Origin: NORP259 sp041398705 | GTDB taxonomy: Bacteria; Planctomycetota; UBA1135; GCA-002686595 | Direction of reading: 5' to 3' | NCBI GenBank assembly: GCA_041398705.1 | Contig: JAWKUI010000003.1 | Location: 434,001-498,000, forward strand | Length of the DNA stretch: 64,000 nucleotides | Shown here: positions 17,762 through 26,576 of the stretch, piece after piece | Position numbering within the stretch: the stretch's first letter is position 1 | How the letters are laid out: the number at the start of each line of letters is the position of its first letter | Notes under the pieces: model-generated | Told to the model about the DNA's origin: nothing | Database searches by the model: none | The model's input: only the letters and a program-made list of their open reading frames with translations | Position numbers and translations under genes: made by a program

Positions 17762-18883
17762 TCAGGGGGCGAGGAACTTCACCATCTCGGTCACGCTGCG
17801 GTAGCCGACGGCGCGCCGGATCTCGTTGCCGTTGGCATCGAGCAGGATCATGGTGGGGTAGGCGCTGACTTGATGCTGTTTGACGAGCTCCCTGTGTTCG
17901 TCCCCATCGACCTTGACCGCGAACACGCCAGCGGCGGCGTCGACGACCGGCTGGGCGGTGTAGACGATCTGGTTCATGGTCTTGCAGGGGCCACACCAAG
18001 TGGTTTCGAAGTCCACCAGAATGCGCTTGTTGGCTGCTTTGGCGGCCGCGAGGGTGGCGGAGAGATCGTGCGAGAAGGCCACCGGGGCGCTGGCCCGCGG
18101 CCAGGCGCGGTCCGCCGCTCGAGGATCGTTCTTGGCCGCTTCTTCCGCTTCGGTGATTCCAGGATCGAAGGACTCGAAAACGATCGACCGGCCGTGGGGA
18201 TCCAAAGAAACCGGACGCCAGGCCTGACCGTCCAACCAGGCGTGGCCGTCCAAGCCGCGGGTGGATTTCTTGAACATCTCCTCCCGAGTGCGGCCCAAGC
18301 CCCAGGAATCCCGTTGATCGAAGACTCCGTCCATCTGGGCCTCCGTGATCATCAGGAAAGCCGGCTTGCCGCCGATCTCGACCTCTCCCTCGTGCCATCC
18401 ACGCCGGGACCAGCGCAGGCTCGGCTCTGCATCGGGCTCGCTGGGGTCGTGGACGAACCAAAGGCTGATCGGATAGGGGCGGGTGGCGGGTGCTGCGCCT
18501 TCGGCCGCGGGCAGGGCGATCGGCACGGTCGCTTCGAAGCTCGACCACCACTTGCCGCGCGACTCCGAGGGAGTTCACACACGAATCTCCTCCCCGCCGA
18601 ACTGTCCGTCCCGATCGAGGTCGATGCGCAGGACATCGAAGTACGTCGATCCTTCGAGCCGCGCCAGTTCTACGCGTACCGGCGGCGATCCGGCGGGACC
18701 CAATTCAAATTGACCGGAGAGCCGCTGCCCTTCGCGTTCGAGCGCCACTTTCGCCCCTTTGGGGCTCCAGAACAGACTTGAAGACTGTCCGGGAACTTTG
18801 GGTTCGAGGGGAACGGTGCATTGGGTTTGGGGAACAGGCTGGGCCAAGACGCCGAGCAGGAATAGGGGGGAAAGCATCGGCAT
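17762..18883 (-). pseudogene. Thioredoxin-fold secreted protein gene interrupted by an in-frame TGA
   Basis: Two open segments in the same frame are separated only by TGA at 18575-18577. The upstream 102 codons (18883-18575) hold a signal peptide (MLSPLFLLGVLAQPVPQ) and a beta-rich domain ending LDRDGQFGGEEIRV. The downstream segment continues TPSESRGKWWSSFEAT and on into a thioredoxin domain with active site TTWCGPCKTM and cis-Pro SAYPTMILL. The sense across the stop looks continuous, so this is most simply one protein of about 373 residues with a nonsense change (for example CGA to TGA) or a sequencing error. Restart at GTG 18526 would give a 254-residue thioredoxin protein without a signal peptide, hence probably mislocalised. 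First gene of the operon with the MmcQ gene and mqo. Confidence 0.7.
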
Positions 18884-18991
18884 ATCCTACCGAGTCGGGC
18901 CATTCCCTGGGGCTCCGGTTCCGGCCTGGTCCACCCAGCTTTCGCCCAAATTGCATTGCGATACGCCGGCCCATGGCTTATCCGACTGGCC

Positions 18992-20527
18992 ATGCAGAAC
19001 CCCACCCGCATCCGCCTGCGCCGCCTGAAAGCTGCCGACTACGACGCGCTGCAGGCTTCCATGATCGAAGCCTACCCCGACATGGATGGTGCGATCTGGA
19101 AACCCGAGCAGATCCAGAAGCTGCTGCGCATCTTTCCCGATGGCCAATTGGTGGTGACGGTCAACAACAAGGTCGTGGCGGCGGCCCTGGCGATCGTGGT
19201 GGATTACGATTTGTTCGGGGACGAGCACAATTACCTGCAAATCACCGGCAACTACTCGTTCGACACCCACGATCCCGAAGGGGACGTGCTCTACGGCATC
19301 GACGTGTTCGTGCACCCCGAGTACCGGGGGCTGCGGTTGGGGCGGCGCCTCTACGACGAGCGCAAGAACCTCTGCGAGAAGCTCAACCTGCGGGCCATCG
19401 TCGCGGGGGGAAGGATTCCGAACTACGCCAAACATGCGGACAAGCTGAACCCGCGCCAATACATCGACAAGGTGCGGCACAAGGAGATCCACGACCCGAC
19501 CCTGTCGTTCCAGCTCAGCAACGATCTGCACGTGGTTAAGGTGCTGCAGGGGTACTTGCCCGGGGATGCCAGCAGCAAGGAGTACGCCACCCTGATCAAG
19601 TGGAACAACATCTATTACCAGGAGCGGCCGAAGATCGCCGGGCGCCTCGACAGCGTGGTGCGTCTGGGGCTCGTGCAATGGCAGATGCGTACCTTCCGCA
19701 GCCTGGAGGAGCTTTTCGACCAGATCGAGTTCTTCGTCGACGCCATCAGCGCCTACCAATCGGACTTCTGCTTGTTCCCGGAGCTGTTCAACGCCCCGCT
19801 GATGGCGGAGTTCAACCACCTAAGCCAGGCGGAGGCGATCCGGGCTTTGGCGCAGTATTCCGAGCCCCTGCGCGACCGGTTCCAGCAGTTCGCCATCTCC
19901 TACAACGTCAACATCATCACCGGTAGCATGCCGCTGCTGGAAGATGGACGGCTGCTCAACGTTGGCTACCTGTGCCGCCGCGATGGCACGGTCGAACGTT
20001 TCGACAAGTTGCACATTACGCCCAACGAAGCCCACGCATGGGGCATGGTGGGGGGCGATACGATTCGCACCTTCAACACCGATTGCGGGCGGATTGGCGT
20101 GCTGATCTGCTACGACGTGGAGTTCCCCGAGCTGGCCCGTTTGATGGCGCTGGAGGGCATGCAGATCCTGTTCGTGCCGTTCCTGACGGACACCCAGAAC
20201 GGCTACATCCGCGTGCGCCGCTGCGCCCAGGCGCGTGCGATCGAAAACGAGTGTTTCGTCGCCATCGCGGGCAGCGTTGGCAACCTGCCGAAGGTGGAGA
20301 ACATGGACATCCAGTTCGCCCAAAGCGCGGTTTTCACCCCGAGCGACTTCGCGTTCCCGACCAACGCGGTCAAGTCCGAAGCCACGCCGAACACGGAAAT
20401 GACGTTGCTTGTGGACGTGGACCTGGACCTGCTCAAGGAACTGCACGCCTACGGCAGCGTGCGCAACCTGAAGGACCGCCGGGGCGACCTCTACAAGCTC
20501 GAGGTTTTGCCGCGCAAGAACCCCTGA
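18992..20527 (+). CDS. Bifunctional GNAT acetyltransferase / carbon-nitrogen hydrolase
   Basis: 511 residues from ATG 18992. Residues about 7-215 form a GNAT domain (VDVFVHPEYRGLRLGRRLYD-like acetyl-CoA loop: VHPEYRGLRLGRRLY). Residues about 228-505 form a nitrilase-superfamily domain with the full Glu-Lys-Cys triad: FPELFNAPL (Glu), ERFDKLHITPNE (Lys), and GVLICYDVEFPELAR (Cys). Such fusions are known in several phyla and are thought to act on amino-acid or polyamine-derived amides, but the substrate is not established. It is divergent from the interrupted thioredoxin gene (108 bp between starts) and ends 9 bp from the converging rfaE2. Confidence 0.92.
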   Translation: MQNPTRIRLRRLKAADYDALQASMIEAYPDMDGAIWKPEQIQKLLRIFPDGQLVVTVNNKVVAAALAIVVDYDLFGDEHNYLQITGNYSFDTHDPEGDVLYGIDVFVHPEYRGLRLGRRLYDERKNLCEKLNLRAIVAGGRIPNYAKHADKLNPRQYIDKVRHKEIHDPTLSFQLSNDLHVVKVLQGYLPGDASSKEYATLIKWNNIYYQERPKIAGRLDSVVRLGLVQWQMRTFRSLEELFDQIEFFVDAISAYQSDFCLFPELFNAPLMAEFNHLSQAEAIRALAQYSEPLRDRFQQFAISYNVNIITGSMPLLEDGRLLNVGYLCRRDGTVERFDKLHITPNEAHAWGMVGGDTIRTFNTDCGRIGVLICYDVEFPELARLMALEGMQILFVPFLTDTQNGYIRVRRCAQARAIENECFVAIAGSVGNLPKVENMDIQFAQSAVFTPSDFAFPTNAVKSEATPNTEMTLLVDVDLDLLKELHAYGSVRNLKDRRGDLYKLEVLPRKNP

Positions 20528-20536
20528 AGCGGCCGC

Positions 20537-21013
20537 TCAGTCCCGCTCCGCCAGGCGCCGGGCCAGGTCGGTGGACGAGTGAGTTTTCGGGTCGCCCACG
20601 ATGGCGATGCGGCCACCGTACGAGCGAACGGTGGCGCGTTCGGGCACCCGGTCGGCGGTCCAATCGGTGCCTTTGCAGTGCACGTCGGGGCGCAGGGCGA
20701 GCAGCAGGGGATCGGCGGTGGTTTCGCCAAAGGACGTGACGTAGTGCACGCCGGCGAGGGCGGCGATAACTTCCATGCGTTCGGCGAGCGGGACCAGGGG
20801 GCGCCCCGGGCCCTTGTTGCTCTGGATCGACTCGTCGCTGTTGAGGGCCACGACGAGCAGGTCGGCTTCCCGGGCCGCCGCTTGGATCAGGCGCACGTGA
20901 CCTACGTGCAGCAGGTCGAAGCAGCCGTTGGTCAGCGCGATGGTGCGGCCGGCGGCACGGGCCGCGGCGAGGATGTCCGCGAGCACGCGGTAGTCGGGCA
21001 CGATCTCGGCCAT
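20537..21013 (-). CDS. rfaE2: D-glycero-beta-D-manno-heptose 1-phosphate adenylyltransferase-type nucleotidyltransferase
   Basis: 158 residues, the size of stand-alone RfaE2 (the C-terminal half of HldE). The nucleotidyltransferase signature TNGCFDLLHVGHVRLIQAA carries the HxGH motif, and NSDESIQSNKGPGRPLVP and ERMEVIAALAGVHYV follow as in the family. It would activate heptose-1-phosphate with ATP to ADP-heptose for an outer-membrane glycan. It is the last gene of a minus-strand operon and follows a heptosyltransferase-like gene by 4 bp, so supplier and user of the sugar nucleotide are adjacent. The RfaE1 kinase is not in the window. Confidence 0.9.
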   Translation of the reverse strand: MAEIVPDYRVLADILAAARAAGRTIALTNGCFDLLHVGHVRLIQAAAREADLLVVALNSDESIQSNKGPGRPLVPLAERMEVIAALAGVHYVTSFGETTADPLLLALRPDVHCKGTDWTADRVPERATVRSYGGRIAIVGDPKTHSSTDLARRLAERD

Positions 21014-21017
21014 GGGA

Positions 21018-22085
21018 TCACGCTTCGCCCGCCGGGGCCAGGGGCGCGGCGCCGGCGGGGAAGGTCTGCAGCAGGTCCTGGGACGCCGCGAACGCCCGTT
21101 CGGGAGTGATGCGCGTCATGCAGCGGTGGTCGATCGGGCACTTCTTGAGGCAGCACGGGCGGCAATCCACCGGCTCGATCAGCACGCGTTGGCGCTCGAG
21201 GTGGTGCTGGGTCGTGCGTTGATCGGTGGGGCCGATCGGGACGACGACGGGGATGCCCAGGGCCACCGCGAATTGGCGCGGGCCGGTGTCGTTCGAAAGC
21301 ACGAGGCGCGAGCGTTCCACCAGCGCGGCCACCTGCTCGAGCGACAGGATCGGGTCGATCATCAGCACGGCCGGGCTCTGCATGTGCCCGGCGATGGCCT
21401 TCGCGATCTCCTGTTCACCCGGGCCGGTCGGCAGAATCGCCTGCAGCCCTTCGCGCTCGTACAGCAGGTCAAGGGTCTTCGCGAAGTGCTCCACCGGCCA
21501 CATCTTGCTGGCGCCAAACGCCGCGCCGGGGATGACGGTCACGAGCGGGGTTCCGCCATCGACCCCGCGCCCGGCGAGCAGTTCCGCCACTTTCGTGCGG
21601 GCGCCGTCCGAGATCGCCACATCCATGTGCTCGCCGTCCGCCGGCAAGCCGAGGGCGCGCGGCAATACCAGGTAGCGGTCGATCATCGACACCGGCACGC
21701 GGCGGCGGTCTTCCCCCGGCGAGTGCAGCGCATGGGTCAGCATGCTGCGGCGCAGCAGCTCGCGGCTGTAGCCCAGGCGCATCGGGATGCGCGCGCGGAA
21801 GGGGCCCCAGGCCGAACGCGGCGAATCGGGGAATAAAACCGCGAGGTCGAAGCCGATCTTCTTGAGCCCATCGATGCGGGCGCGCGTGTTCGCGAATCCC
21901 TTGCCCGGGTCGTCGAGGTAGTGGTCGACGTAGGGCAGGTCGAGCAGGAAGGACTTCATGTGGCCCTTGCCTTCGACCCAGATCTCGGCGCCGGGCAGGC
22001 CCTTCTTCAGCGCGCGCAGCGCCGGCGTGGCCATGACCACGTCGCCGACCCAGTTGGGAATGCGCGCGAGCACGCGTTTGGGCAT
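21018..22085 (-). CDS. Glycosyltransferase family 9 (ADP-heptose:LPS heptosyltransferase-like)
   Basis: About 355 residues from ATG 22085 (MPKRVLARIPNWVGDVVMAT, the family's N-terminal motif); an in-frame ATG at 22154 would add 23 residues with no family similarity, and neither has a Shine-Dalgarno. The middle has VTVIPGAAFGASKMWPVEHF and the C-terminal domain has SNDTGPRQFAVALGIPVV, the GT9 donor-binding signature. It probably adds heptose from ADP-heptose to a lipid-linked core glycan at the inner membrane. A cysteine cluster near the C-terminus (DCRPCCLKKCP and HRCM) matches the one often seen at the end of WaaF-like proteins. It lies between the radical SAM gene and rfaE2. Confidence 0.9.
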   Translation of the reverse strand: MPKRVLARIPNWVGDVVMATPALRALKKGLPGAEIWVEGKGHMKSFLLDLPYVDHYLDDPGKGFANTRARIDGLKKIGFDLAVLFPDSPRSAWGPFRARIPMRLGYSRELLRRSMLTHALHSPGEDRRRVPVSMIDRYLVLPRALGLPADGEHMDVAISDGARTKVAELLAGRGVDGGTPLVTVIPGAAFGASKMWPVEHFAKTLDLLYEREGLQAILPTGPGEQEIAKAIAGHMQSPAVLMIDPILSLEQVAALVERSRLVLSNDTGPRQFAVALGIPVVVPIGPTDQRTTQHHLERQRVLIEPVDCRPCCLKKCPIDHRCMTRITPERAFAASQDLLQTFPAGAAPLAPAGEA

Positions 22086-22161
22086 GGGCCAATCGGTCCA
22101 GACCCGCGAGGGCGGCACACGCAGGACTCCTTCGTCGGCGGGCGGACGTTGCATCGCGGGA

Positions 22162-23391
22162 TCAGAGGAAGGTGTCGTGCCCGTCGGGCCCGGTTTCGAT
22201 GCATTGCTCCACCGGCCGGTCGTCGTTCACGCACGCTTCGAGCCACCAGTTGACCCGGTTGTACAGGCAGGTGACCTGGGCGCACTCCTGATCGGCTTCG
22301 AAGTCGTCGAGGATACGCGCGAGGCGTTCGCCGGTCTGCGCCAATTGTTCGCGGTCTTGGAAAGCCGTGGTTTCGGCGATGCGCGCCTTGTCTACGCCGC
22401 GGTGCGCGGGGCAGTTGAAGACTCCGGTGGGGGTCAGCACCTGGCGCAGGGCCTGCATGTGGCAGGTGCGCGGCTGGTTCTGGTATTCGCTCCAGGTGCC
22501 CGCCTCGAGCAGCCGCATGTTGATGCTCTCGACCACGCGGAAGCGACTGTTTTCGAGCTCCTTGGCCTCGTCCACCGCCGCGCGGATGCGCGCCACCACG
22601 GCGGCCTGTTCTTCGCGCGTCTTCGACGGATCCATCACCTCGGCGCCGTCGGGCTGGCGTTCGAGCACAGGTTTGTACGAGATGTAATCGAAGCCGTATT
22701 CACGCGCCAAAGCCGCGGCCGGCACGATCTCGTGGATGTTTTCGTGGATCGTCTCCCCATCGCGCGAGGCGCCGGACCAGACGACGACGTAGCTGAAGCC
22801 GAGTTTCGGCCGCGGGTGCTCCGCCTTCAGCGCACGCATCGAAGCGCAGATCGATTCGAGGGTCACTTCGGCGGAATTCGGCCGATGCATCGCGCGGAAC
22901 AGTTCGTTGGAACCCGAATCGAGCGAAAGGCGGATCCAGTCGCCTTCGTCGAGGTACGCCGCCGCCGCGTGCAGGCGGTCGCCGCGGGATCCGTTCGAGA
23001 CGACCGCGACCTGCAGGCCCAGTTCTTCTTTCAGGAACTGCACGAACGCGACAAAACCCGGATACAACGTCGGCTCACCGCCGCCGATCAGGATCACCGA
23101 GCGCAGGCCGTGCTCCGCCATCGTGCGCAGGGAAGCGCGCAGGTTGTCGTCCGCCAGCCGGTGGCCGCTATTGAGGATGTCCCAGTCGATGCAGTGGGTG
23201 CAGCGGTAGTTGCAGGCGCTGGTCAGGTCCAGGTTGATCGACACCGGGGCCTGGGCGGGCGGCGCCGGGGGCTGCTCGCCGGCGGCCCGGGCCGCGGCCA
23301 CCTGCCGACGCCAATCTACGTACCGGCGAACGTGATCGACCACACCCTCCTGGCGCAGCTTGGCGGTGAAGTCGTGGATGGCGTGGGTCAC
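22162..23391 (-). CDS. Radical SAM protein with cysteine-rich (SPASM-like) tail
   Basis: 409 residues from GTG 23391, which overlaps the stop of the oxidoreductase gene (GTGA). The core has SACNYRCTHCIDWD, the CxxxCxxC that holds the SAM-binding 4Fe4S cluster, then LIGGGEPTLYP (GGEP motif) and LSLDSGSNELF. The last 110 residues contain at least seven cysteines, including TCHMQALRQVLTP then FNCPAHRG, and CAQVTCLYNRVNWW, resembling SPASM/twitch auxiliary-cluster domains. The reaction is unknown; the operon (Nudix, NAD-type oxidoreductase, heptosyltransferase, RfaE2) suggests an unusual sugar or lipid-carrier modification rather than peptide maturation, but this is inference. Confidence 0.88.
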   Translation of the reverse strand: MTHAIHDFTAKLRQEGVVDHVRRYVDWRRQVAAARAAGEQPPAPPAQAPVSINLDLTSACNYRCTHCIDWDILNSGHRLADDNLRASLRTMAEHGLRSVILIGGGEPTLYPGFVAFVQFLKEELGLQVAVVSNGSRGDRLHAAAAYLDEGDWIRLSLDSGSNELFRAMHRPNSAEVTLESICASMRALKAEHPRPKLGFSYVVVWSGASRDGETIHENIHEIVPAAALAREYGFDYISYKPVLERQPDGAEVMDPSKTREEQAAVVARIRAAVDEAKELENSRFRVVESINMRLLEAGTWSEYQNQPRTCHMQALRQVLTPTGVFNCPAHRGVDKARIAETTAFQDREQLAQTGERLARILDDFEADQECAQVTCLYNRVNWWLEACVNDDRPVEQCIETGPDGHDTFL

Positions 23392-24338
23392 AGGTCTTCG
23401 GGGGGGAAGGCGGCGAGCAACTGGTTCAAGAAGCCGGCCCGGTGTTCGATGGGGGCCGGATCGGGCGGGGTTTCGCCCGCCAGGACCCCTTCCAGGGTGC
23501 GCACGAAGCCGGCGAGATGGGCTTCGAGCGGGTCGGGCACGGGCACCTGGGCCGGGCCCGAGCGCAGGAATATAGCGTAGTCCCGCTCGCGGATCAGGCG
23601 CTGCGCGCGAATGCCGTCGAATTCGAGCCAAGCAGGCCGTGGGCGCTCCTGGGTATGGGCCAGCTCGACCCGGCACTCCAGCCGCCGGACCGGCGTGGCG
23701 AAGGTGAAGTGCACCTGGCGCGGTCCCGGCCGGCCCTGGCCCTGGACGCGCGGATCGAGCACCTGGGCGGGCCCGGGACAGAGGGCCTGCAGCACGCTCA
23801 GCGGGTGGCTGAGCGAATCGATCGCCATCGACACCCCCTCGCCCTCGGGCGCCAGGCCCATGGCGAAGCCCTGCGCCTGACCCAGCAGGCCCGGCGGCAG
23901 CAGCCGTTCCAGGCTCGGGATCACCTGCGGCCACTGGCAATTCTCCTCGAGGTAGAGGTGCCGCGAGCGGAAAGCGTGCACGTGCGCAGCGACCCCGCCC
24001 AGGGCATCGCGGCCGGCGATGCACAGGGGCTTTTCGCACAAGGCGTGCAGGCCGAGGTGCGCAGCCTGTTCGAGGTAGGCGCTGTGATGGGGGGCCGGGC
24101 AGAGGATCGCTACGGCATTGGCTTGGCGCGCGGCAGCGATCTCGGCGAGATCGAGGCTGCCCGGGCACGCGTGGCCGAGCAGGGCCGAGAGGTCGGCGGC
24201 GGTGGTGGCCAGGGTTTCCGCGCGGTGGCCGACGAATCCGACGACATCGGCTCCGGCCGCGCGCAAGTACTTTGCCACGAAGGGGCCCAGGCCCTGGCGC
24301 GTGCGCCCCGCGCCAACGATCACGACGCGCACGCTCAC
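23388..24338 (-). CDS. Gfo/Idh/MocA-like oxidoreductase
   Basis: 316 residues from GTG 24338, which overlaps the Nudix stop (GTGA). N-terminal Rossmann segment VSVRVVIVGAGRTRQGLG, then CPAPHHSAYLEQAAHLGLHALCEKPL, the EKP motif of the family. The usual C-terminal beta-sheet domain is present but divergent. The glycine-rich motif lies in VGAGRTRQG rather than GxGxxG, so cofactor binding may be altered. These enzymes oxidise or reduce sugars and inositols with NAD(P). Its position between a Nudix hydrolase and a radical SAM enzyme in a heptose operon suggests action on a sugar, not shown directly. Confidence 0.82.
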   Translation of the reverse strand: MSVRVVIVGAGRTRQGLGPFVAKYLRAAGADVVGFVGHRAETLATTAADLSALLGHACPGSLDLAEIAAARQANAVAILCPAPHHSAYLEQAAHLGLHALCEKPLCIAGRDALGGVAAHVHAFRSRHLYLEENCQWPQVIPSLERLLPPGLLGQAQGFAMGLAPEGEGVSMAIDSLSHPLSVLQALCPGPAQVLDPRVQGQGRPGPRQVHFTFATPVRRLECRVELAHTQERPRPAWLEFDGIRAQRLIRERDYAIFLRSGPAQVPVPDPLEAHLAGFVRTLEGVLAGETPPDPAPIEHRAGFLNQLLAAFPPEDL

Positions 24339-25084
24339 GGCTGAACCCCCAGTCGGCTGAATCGGGCCCTGCACTCGAGCGGCAACTCATCGATGAAGAG
24401 GTCGAGTTGCGGCAGGTAGCCGATGTGATCGGCGAGCCGCAGCAACGCGACTTCGGTCTTCATGTCCGGAATGCCGCCGTTGCGCGCCCGTTCGATCGCC
24501 TCGCGCAGGGGCAGCACGTGCATCCGGCCCCATTCCTCCATGATCGAACCGTCGCCGTCGCCCCCGCCGGCCCGCGCGAGCGGCGCTTCGGCGGCCTGGA
24601 AGTACAGCTTCTCATCGCCGGTTCCCGGGGAGGCAAAGGTCTCGCCGCCCATGGGCTCGAAGTCCGACTCCGCCACCACGAGGCCCGCCTCCTCCCGCGC
24701 TTCGACCGCCGCGCGGTGCGCGAGCCCCGCCTGCCCCGGCGCATCACCCGCTTCGACCATGCCGGCGACGGGCTCGAGCAACGACAGGTACACGCGCGGA
24801 TCGGGATGCACAAACTGCTGGTCCTTGCGCAGATACACCGGCACCCGCGGCGCCTCGCGCAGCAAGACCTCGGGCCGCCCATCCGCCCCGCGTTGCCACA
24901 ACACGGCCACCACCGCATCGCTGCCCGGCCGGCGCAGCACATCGCAGGGGTACGGGGCGGAGACACTGCCGTCGCTGTAGCGGTTGCGCACGGTCAGGCG
25001 CACGAGTTTGAGGAAGCCCTCGTCGCAGCGGCTTTGCGCCGTGCGGTCTTCGACGATCTCGATCGACAGCAGCTCTTTGTCCAT
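24335..25084 (-). CDS. Nudix hydrolase
   Basis: 249 residues. The Nudix box region reads GMVEAGD ... RAAVEAREEAGL (about residues 116-141), with the REXXEEXG-type helix as AxxEAREEAG and a loop several residues longer than standard. The N-terminal strand block VLRRPGSDAVVAVLWQR and the LEPVAGMVEAG approach are typical of ADP-sugar pyrophosphatases. The substrate may be a nucleotide sugar, which would fit the ADP-heptose genes downstream. It is the first gene of the operon; its stop overlaps the next start. The probable promoter is in the 170 bp up to the divergent lipoprotein gene. Confidence 0.85.
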   Translation of the reverse strand: MDKELLSIEIVEDRTAQSRCDEGFLKLVRLTVRNRYSDGSVSAPYPCDVLRRPGSDAVVAVLWQRGADGRPEVLLREAPRVPVYLRKDQQFVHPDPRVYLSLLEPVAGMVEAGDAPGQAGLAHRAAVEAREEAGLVVAESDFEPMGGETFASPGTGDEKLYFQAAEAPLARAGGGDGDGSIMEEWGRMHVLPLREAIERARNGGIPDMKTEVALLRLADHIGYLPQLDLFIDELPLECRARFSRLGVQP

Positions 25085-25257
25085 GGCGCGCCGATCGTCG
25101 CGCCTGGCCCGGCGCTTGTCATGGGGCGGAGCGGGGAAATTGCACCCGGGCCCATGGCGTCGCCCGGTGGGGCCCTACGCATCAAGCTGATACAGCCCGG
25201 CCGTTCCACATGGGGAAGGGCTGGATTCCGGCGATGCTGGAGGTCGAAGGAACTTGC

Positions 25258-25839
25258 ATGCGCCCGAGCCTGCTCGCACTCGGCCTGGCACTTTTGTCCG
25301 GATGTATGGCGCCGTTGCCCGAGGCACCGGCCCCGCCGCCCCATTGTGATTTGGATGGGGACCTGGCGCCGCTTTGGCAGGCCTTCAACGAGTGCGCAGG
25401 CATGCCCCGGGCCTTGGCCCTGGTGCCCACGCGCTGCACCCTGACCGAACACTGCATCGAGCAGATGGAGGAGGAAGCGCGCTCCTGGTCCGGGGGGCGG
25501 CCCGTGAAGTGGTTCGTCATCTGGCAGGACGAGTGGACCGGCGATGGTTGTCCGGAGGCCGACCAGGCTTCGATGGCCCTGCCCTGCGGCGAGGTGCGCT
25601 TCTTCCACGATGTGAAGCGCCAGGCCTCGCGCAGCCTAGCCCGCGGCACCGTGCTTTCGGGCACCCTGCAGCGCGCCGTGCTCTTCTACCCGGCCGGCGT
25701 CGAATGGACCGCCGCGCAGCAGCCCATGCCCACCGCCTGGGTGCAGTCGATGGGCCCGGCGGGCCCGAAGGCAGGTGGTTCCGAGATGCAGCTCGCCGAG
25801 AACCTGCGTCGCCACTGGCAGGTCCCGGACCTGCGCTGA
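25258..25839 (+). CDS. Hypothetical lipoprotein
   Basis: 193 residues from ATG 25258; GAAGGA at 25246-25251 lies 6 bp upstream and decides the start over in-frame ATGs at 25210 and 25234. The signal LLALGLALLSGC ends in a clear lipobox (LSGC), so the mature protein begins at Cys and is lipid-anchored. The mature part has six or more further cysteines spaced through residues 40-120 and a basic C-terminus. No family recognised. It converges on the DUF1579-like gene. Confidence 0.7.
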   Translation: MRPSLLALGLALLSGCMAPLPEAPAPPPHCDLDGDLAPLWQAFNECAGMPRALALVPTRCTLTEHCIEQMEEEARSWSGGRPVKWFVIWQDEWTGDGCPEADQASMALPCGEVRFFHDVKRQASRSLARGTVLSGTLQRAVLFYPAGVEWTAAQQPMPTAWVQSMGPAGPKAGGSEMQLAENLRRHWQVPDLR

Positions 25840-25940
25840 GCGGCGCGCGGGGTCCCGGGGAACGCGGCCCCAAGGCGAAGGGGGGACGCCCTGACGGCCC
25901 CGACCGGCGTGCAGGATTCGCTGCCATCGCCAAACGGAAA

Positions 25941-25969
25941 CCGCCGCAAGGGGCGGGCCCCTGCGGCGG
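25941..25969. terminator. Bidirectional hairpin between converging lipoprotein genes
   Basis: CCGCCGCA (25941-25948) pairs with TGCGGCGG (25962-25969), and after one bulged A GGGG (25950-25953) pairs with CCCC (25958-25961), loop CGGG. On the minus strand it is followed by a TTTCCGTTTGG tail, so it fits the DUF1579-like gene best, but can serve both directions. Confidence 0.6.
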
Positions 25970-26009
25970 CGCTGGAGGATCAGGGGGCGGAGGGGCCCCC
26001 AGAACCGTT

Positions 26010-26576
26010 CTACAGGCGGGTGCAGATCATCTCGAGCACCAGCATCTCGGAGCCCGACGGCGTGGCCACGTAGCGGCGCAGCACGTGCATGTTCGAGTCC
26101 TCGAGCACGAGCACGGTGCGGCTGCAGCCACTCTCATCGGAGCGCGGCACGGAAAGTTCCCCTTCCATCTCGCTGGGCTCAACGCTGGCCATGGGCTGCA
26201 GCATCTGGCCGTCCATCGTGGACCAGCCCATGGTGTAGCAGGACGAGCCCGGGTCATAACCGAGCAGCATGGCGCTCTGGAAGGGCGTGCCGTTCCACTG
26301 GCTGTCGTGCTGGGCGACCAAGACGTTGCCATCCCATTCGTACTGGGCGGTGCCGATGAAGGTGTCCGCGTTGTCGGAGTTGTAGACGCGATAGATCACG
26401 TCGTAGTTGCCTTCCAGAACGCGCAGGAAGTCCACTTGACGGCCGCTCTCCGAGAGGTGAGCGGTGATCGGACCCAGGCTCTCGGAGCGCTGGGAGCCCT
26501 TGGTGGGCGTGGACGAGCAGGCGGTGGGCAGGACGGTCAGAAGGCCGATCAGGCCGCTCTTGGCGAAGATGTTCAT
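26010..26576 (-). CDS. DUF1579-like lipoprotein
   Basis: 188 residues from ATG 26576 (a longer open frame to 26792 has no signal character). The signal ends LLTVLPTACSS, a lipobox. Mature segments VLEGNYDVIYRVYNSDN, GTAQYEWDGNVLVAQHDSQ and SAMLLGYDPGSSCYTMGW follow the pattern of DUF1579 proteins (a beta-barrel-like fold common in planctomycetes). The function of the family is not known. Likely anchored in the periplasm or on the surface. Confidence 0.7.
   Translation of the reverse strand: MNIFAKSGLIGLLTVLPTACSSTPTKGSQRSESLGPITAHLSESGRQVDFLRVLEGNYDVIYRVYNSDNADTFIGTAQYEWDGNVLVAQHDSQWNGTPFQSAMLLGYDPGSSCYTMGWSTMDGQMLQPMASVEPSEMEGELSVPRSDESGCSRTVLVLEDSNMHVLRRYVATPSGSEMLVLEMICTRL

Noticed and set aside
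18575..18577. Selenocysteine codon
   Set aside because: The TGA is outside the redox motif (CGPC is intact elsewhere), the residue context is not that of a known selenoprotein, and no selenocysteine genes are in the window. Kept only as a remote alternative.
17712..18578. 288-codon frame overlapping the thioredoxin gene in another frame
   Set aside because: Its translation is Arg/Gly/Pro-rich with no motif, while the other frame holds the CGPC thioredoxin domain.
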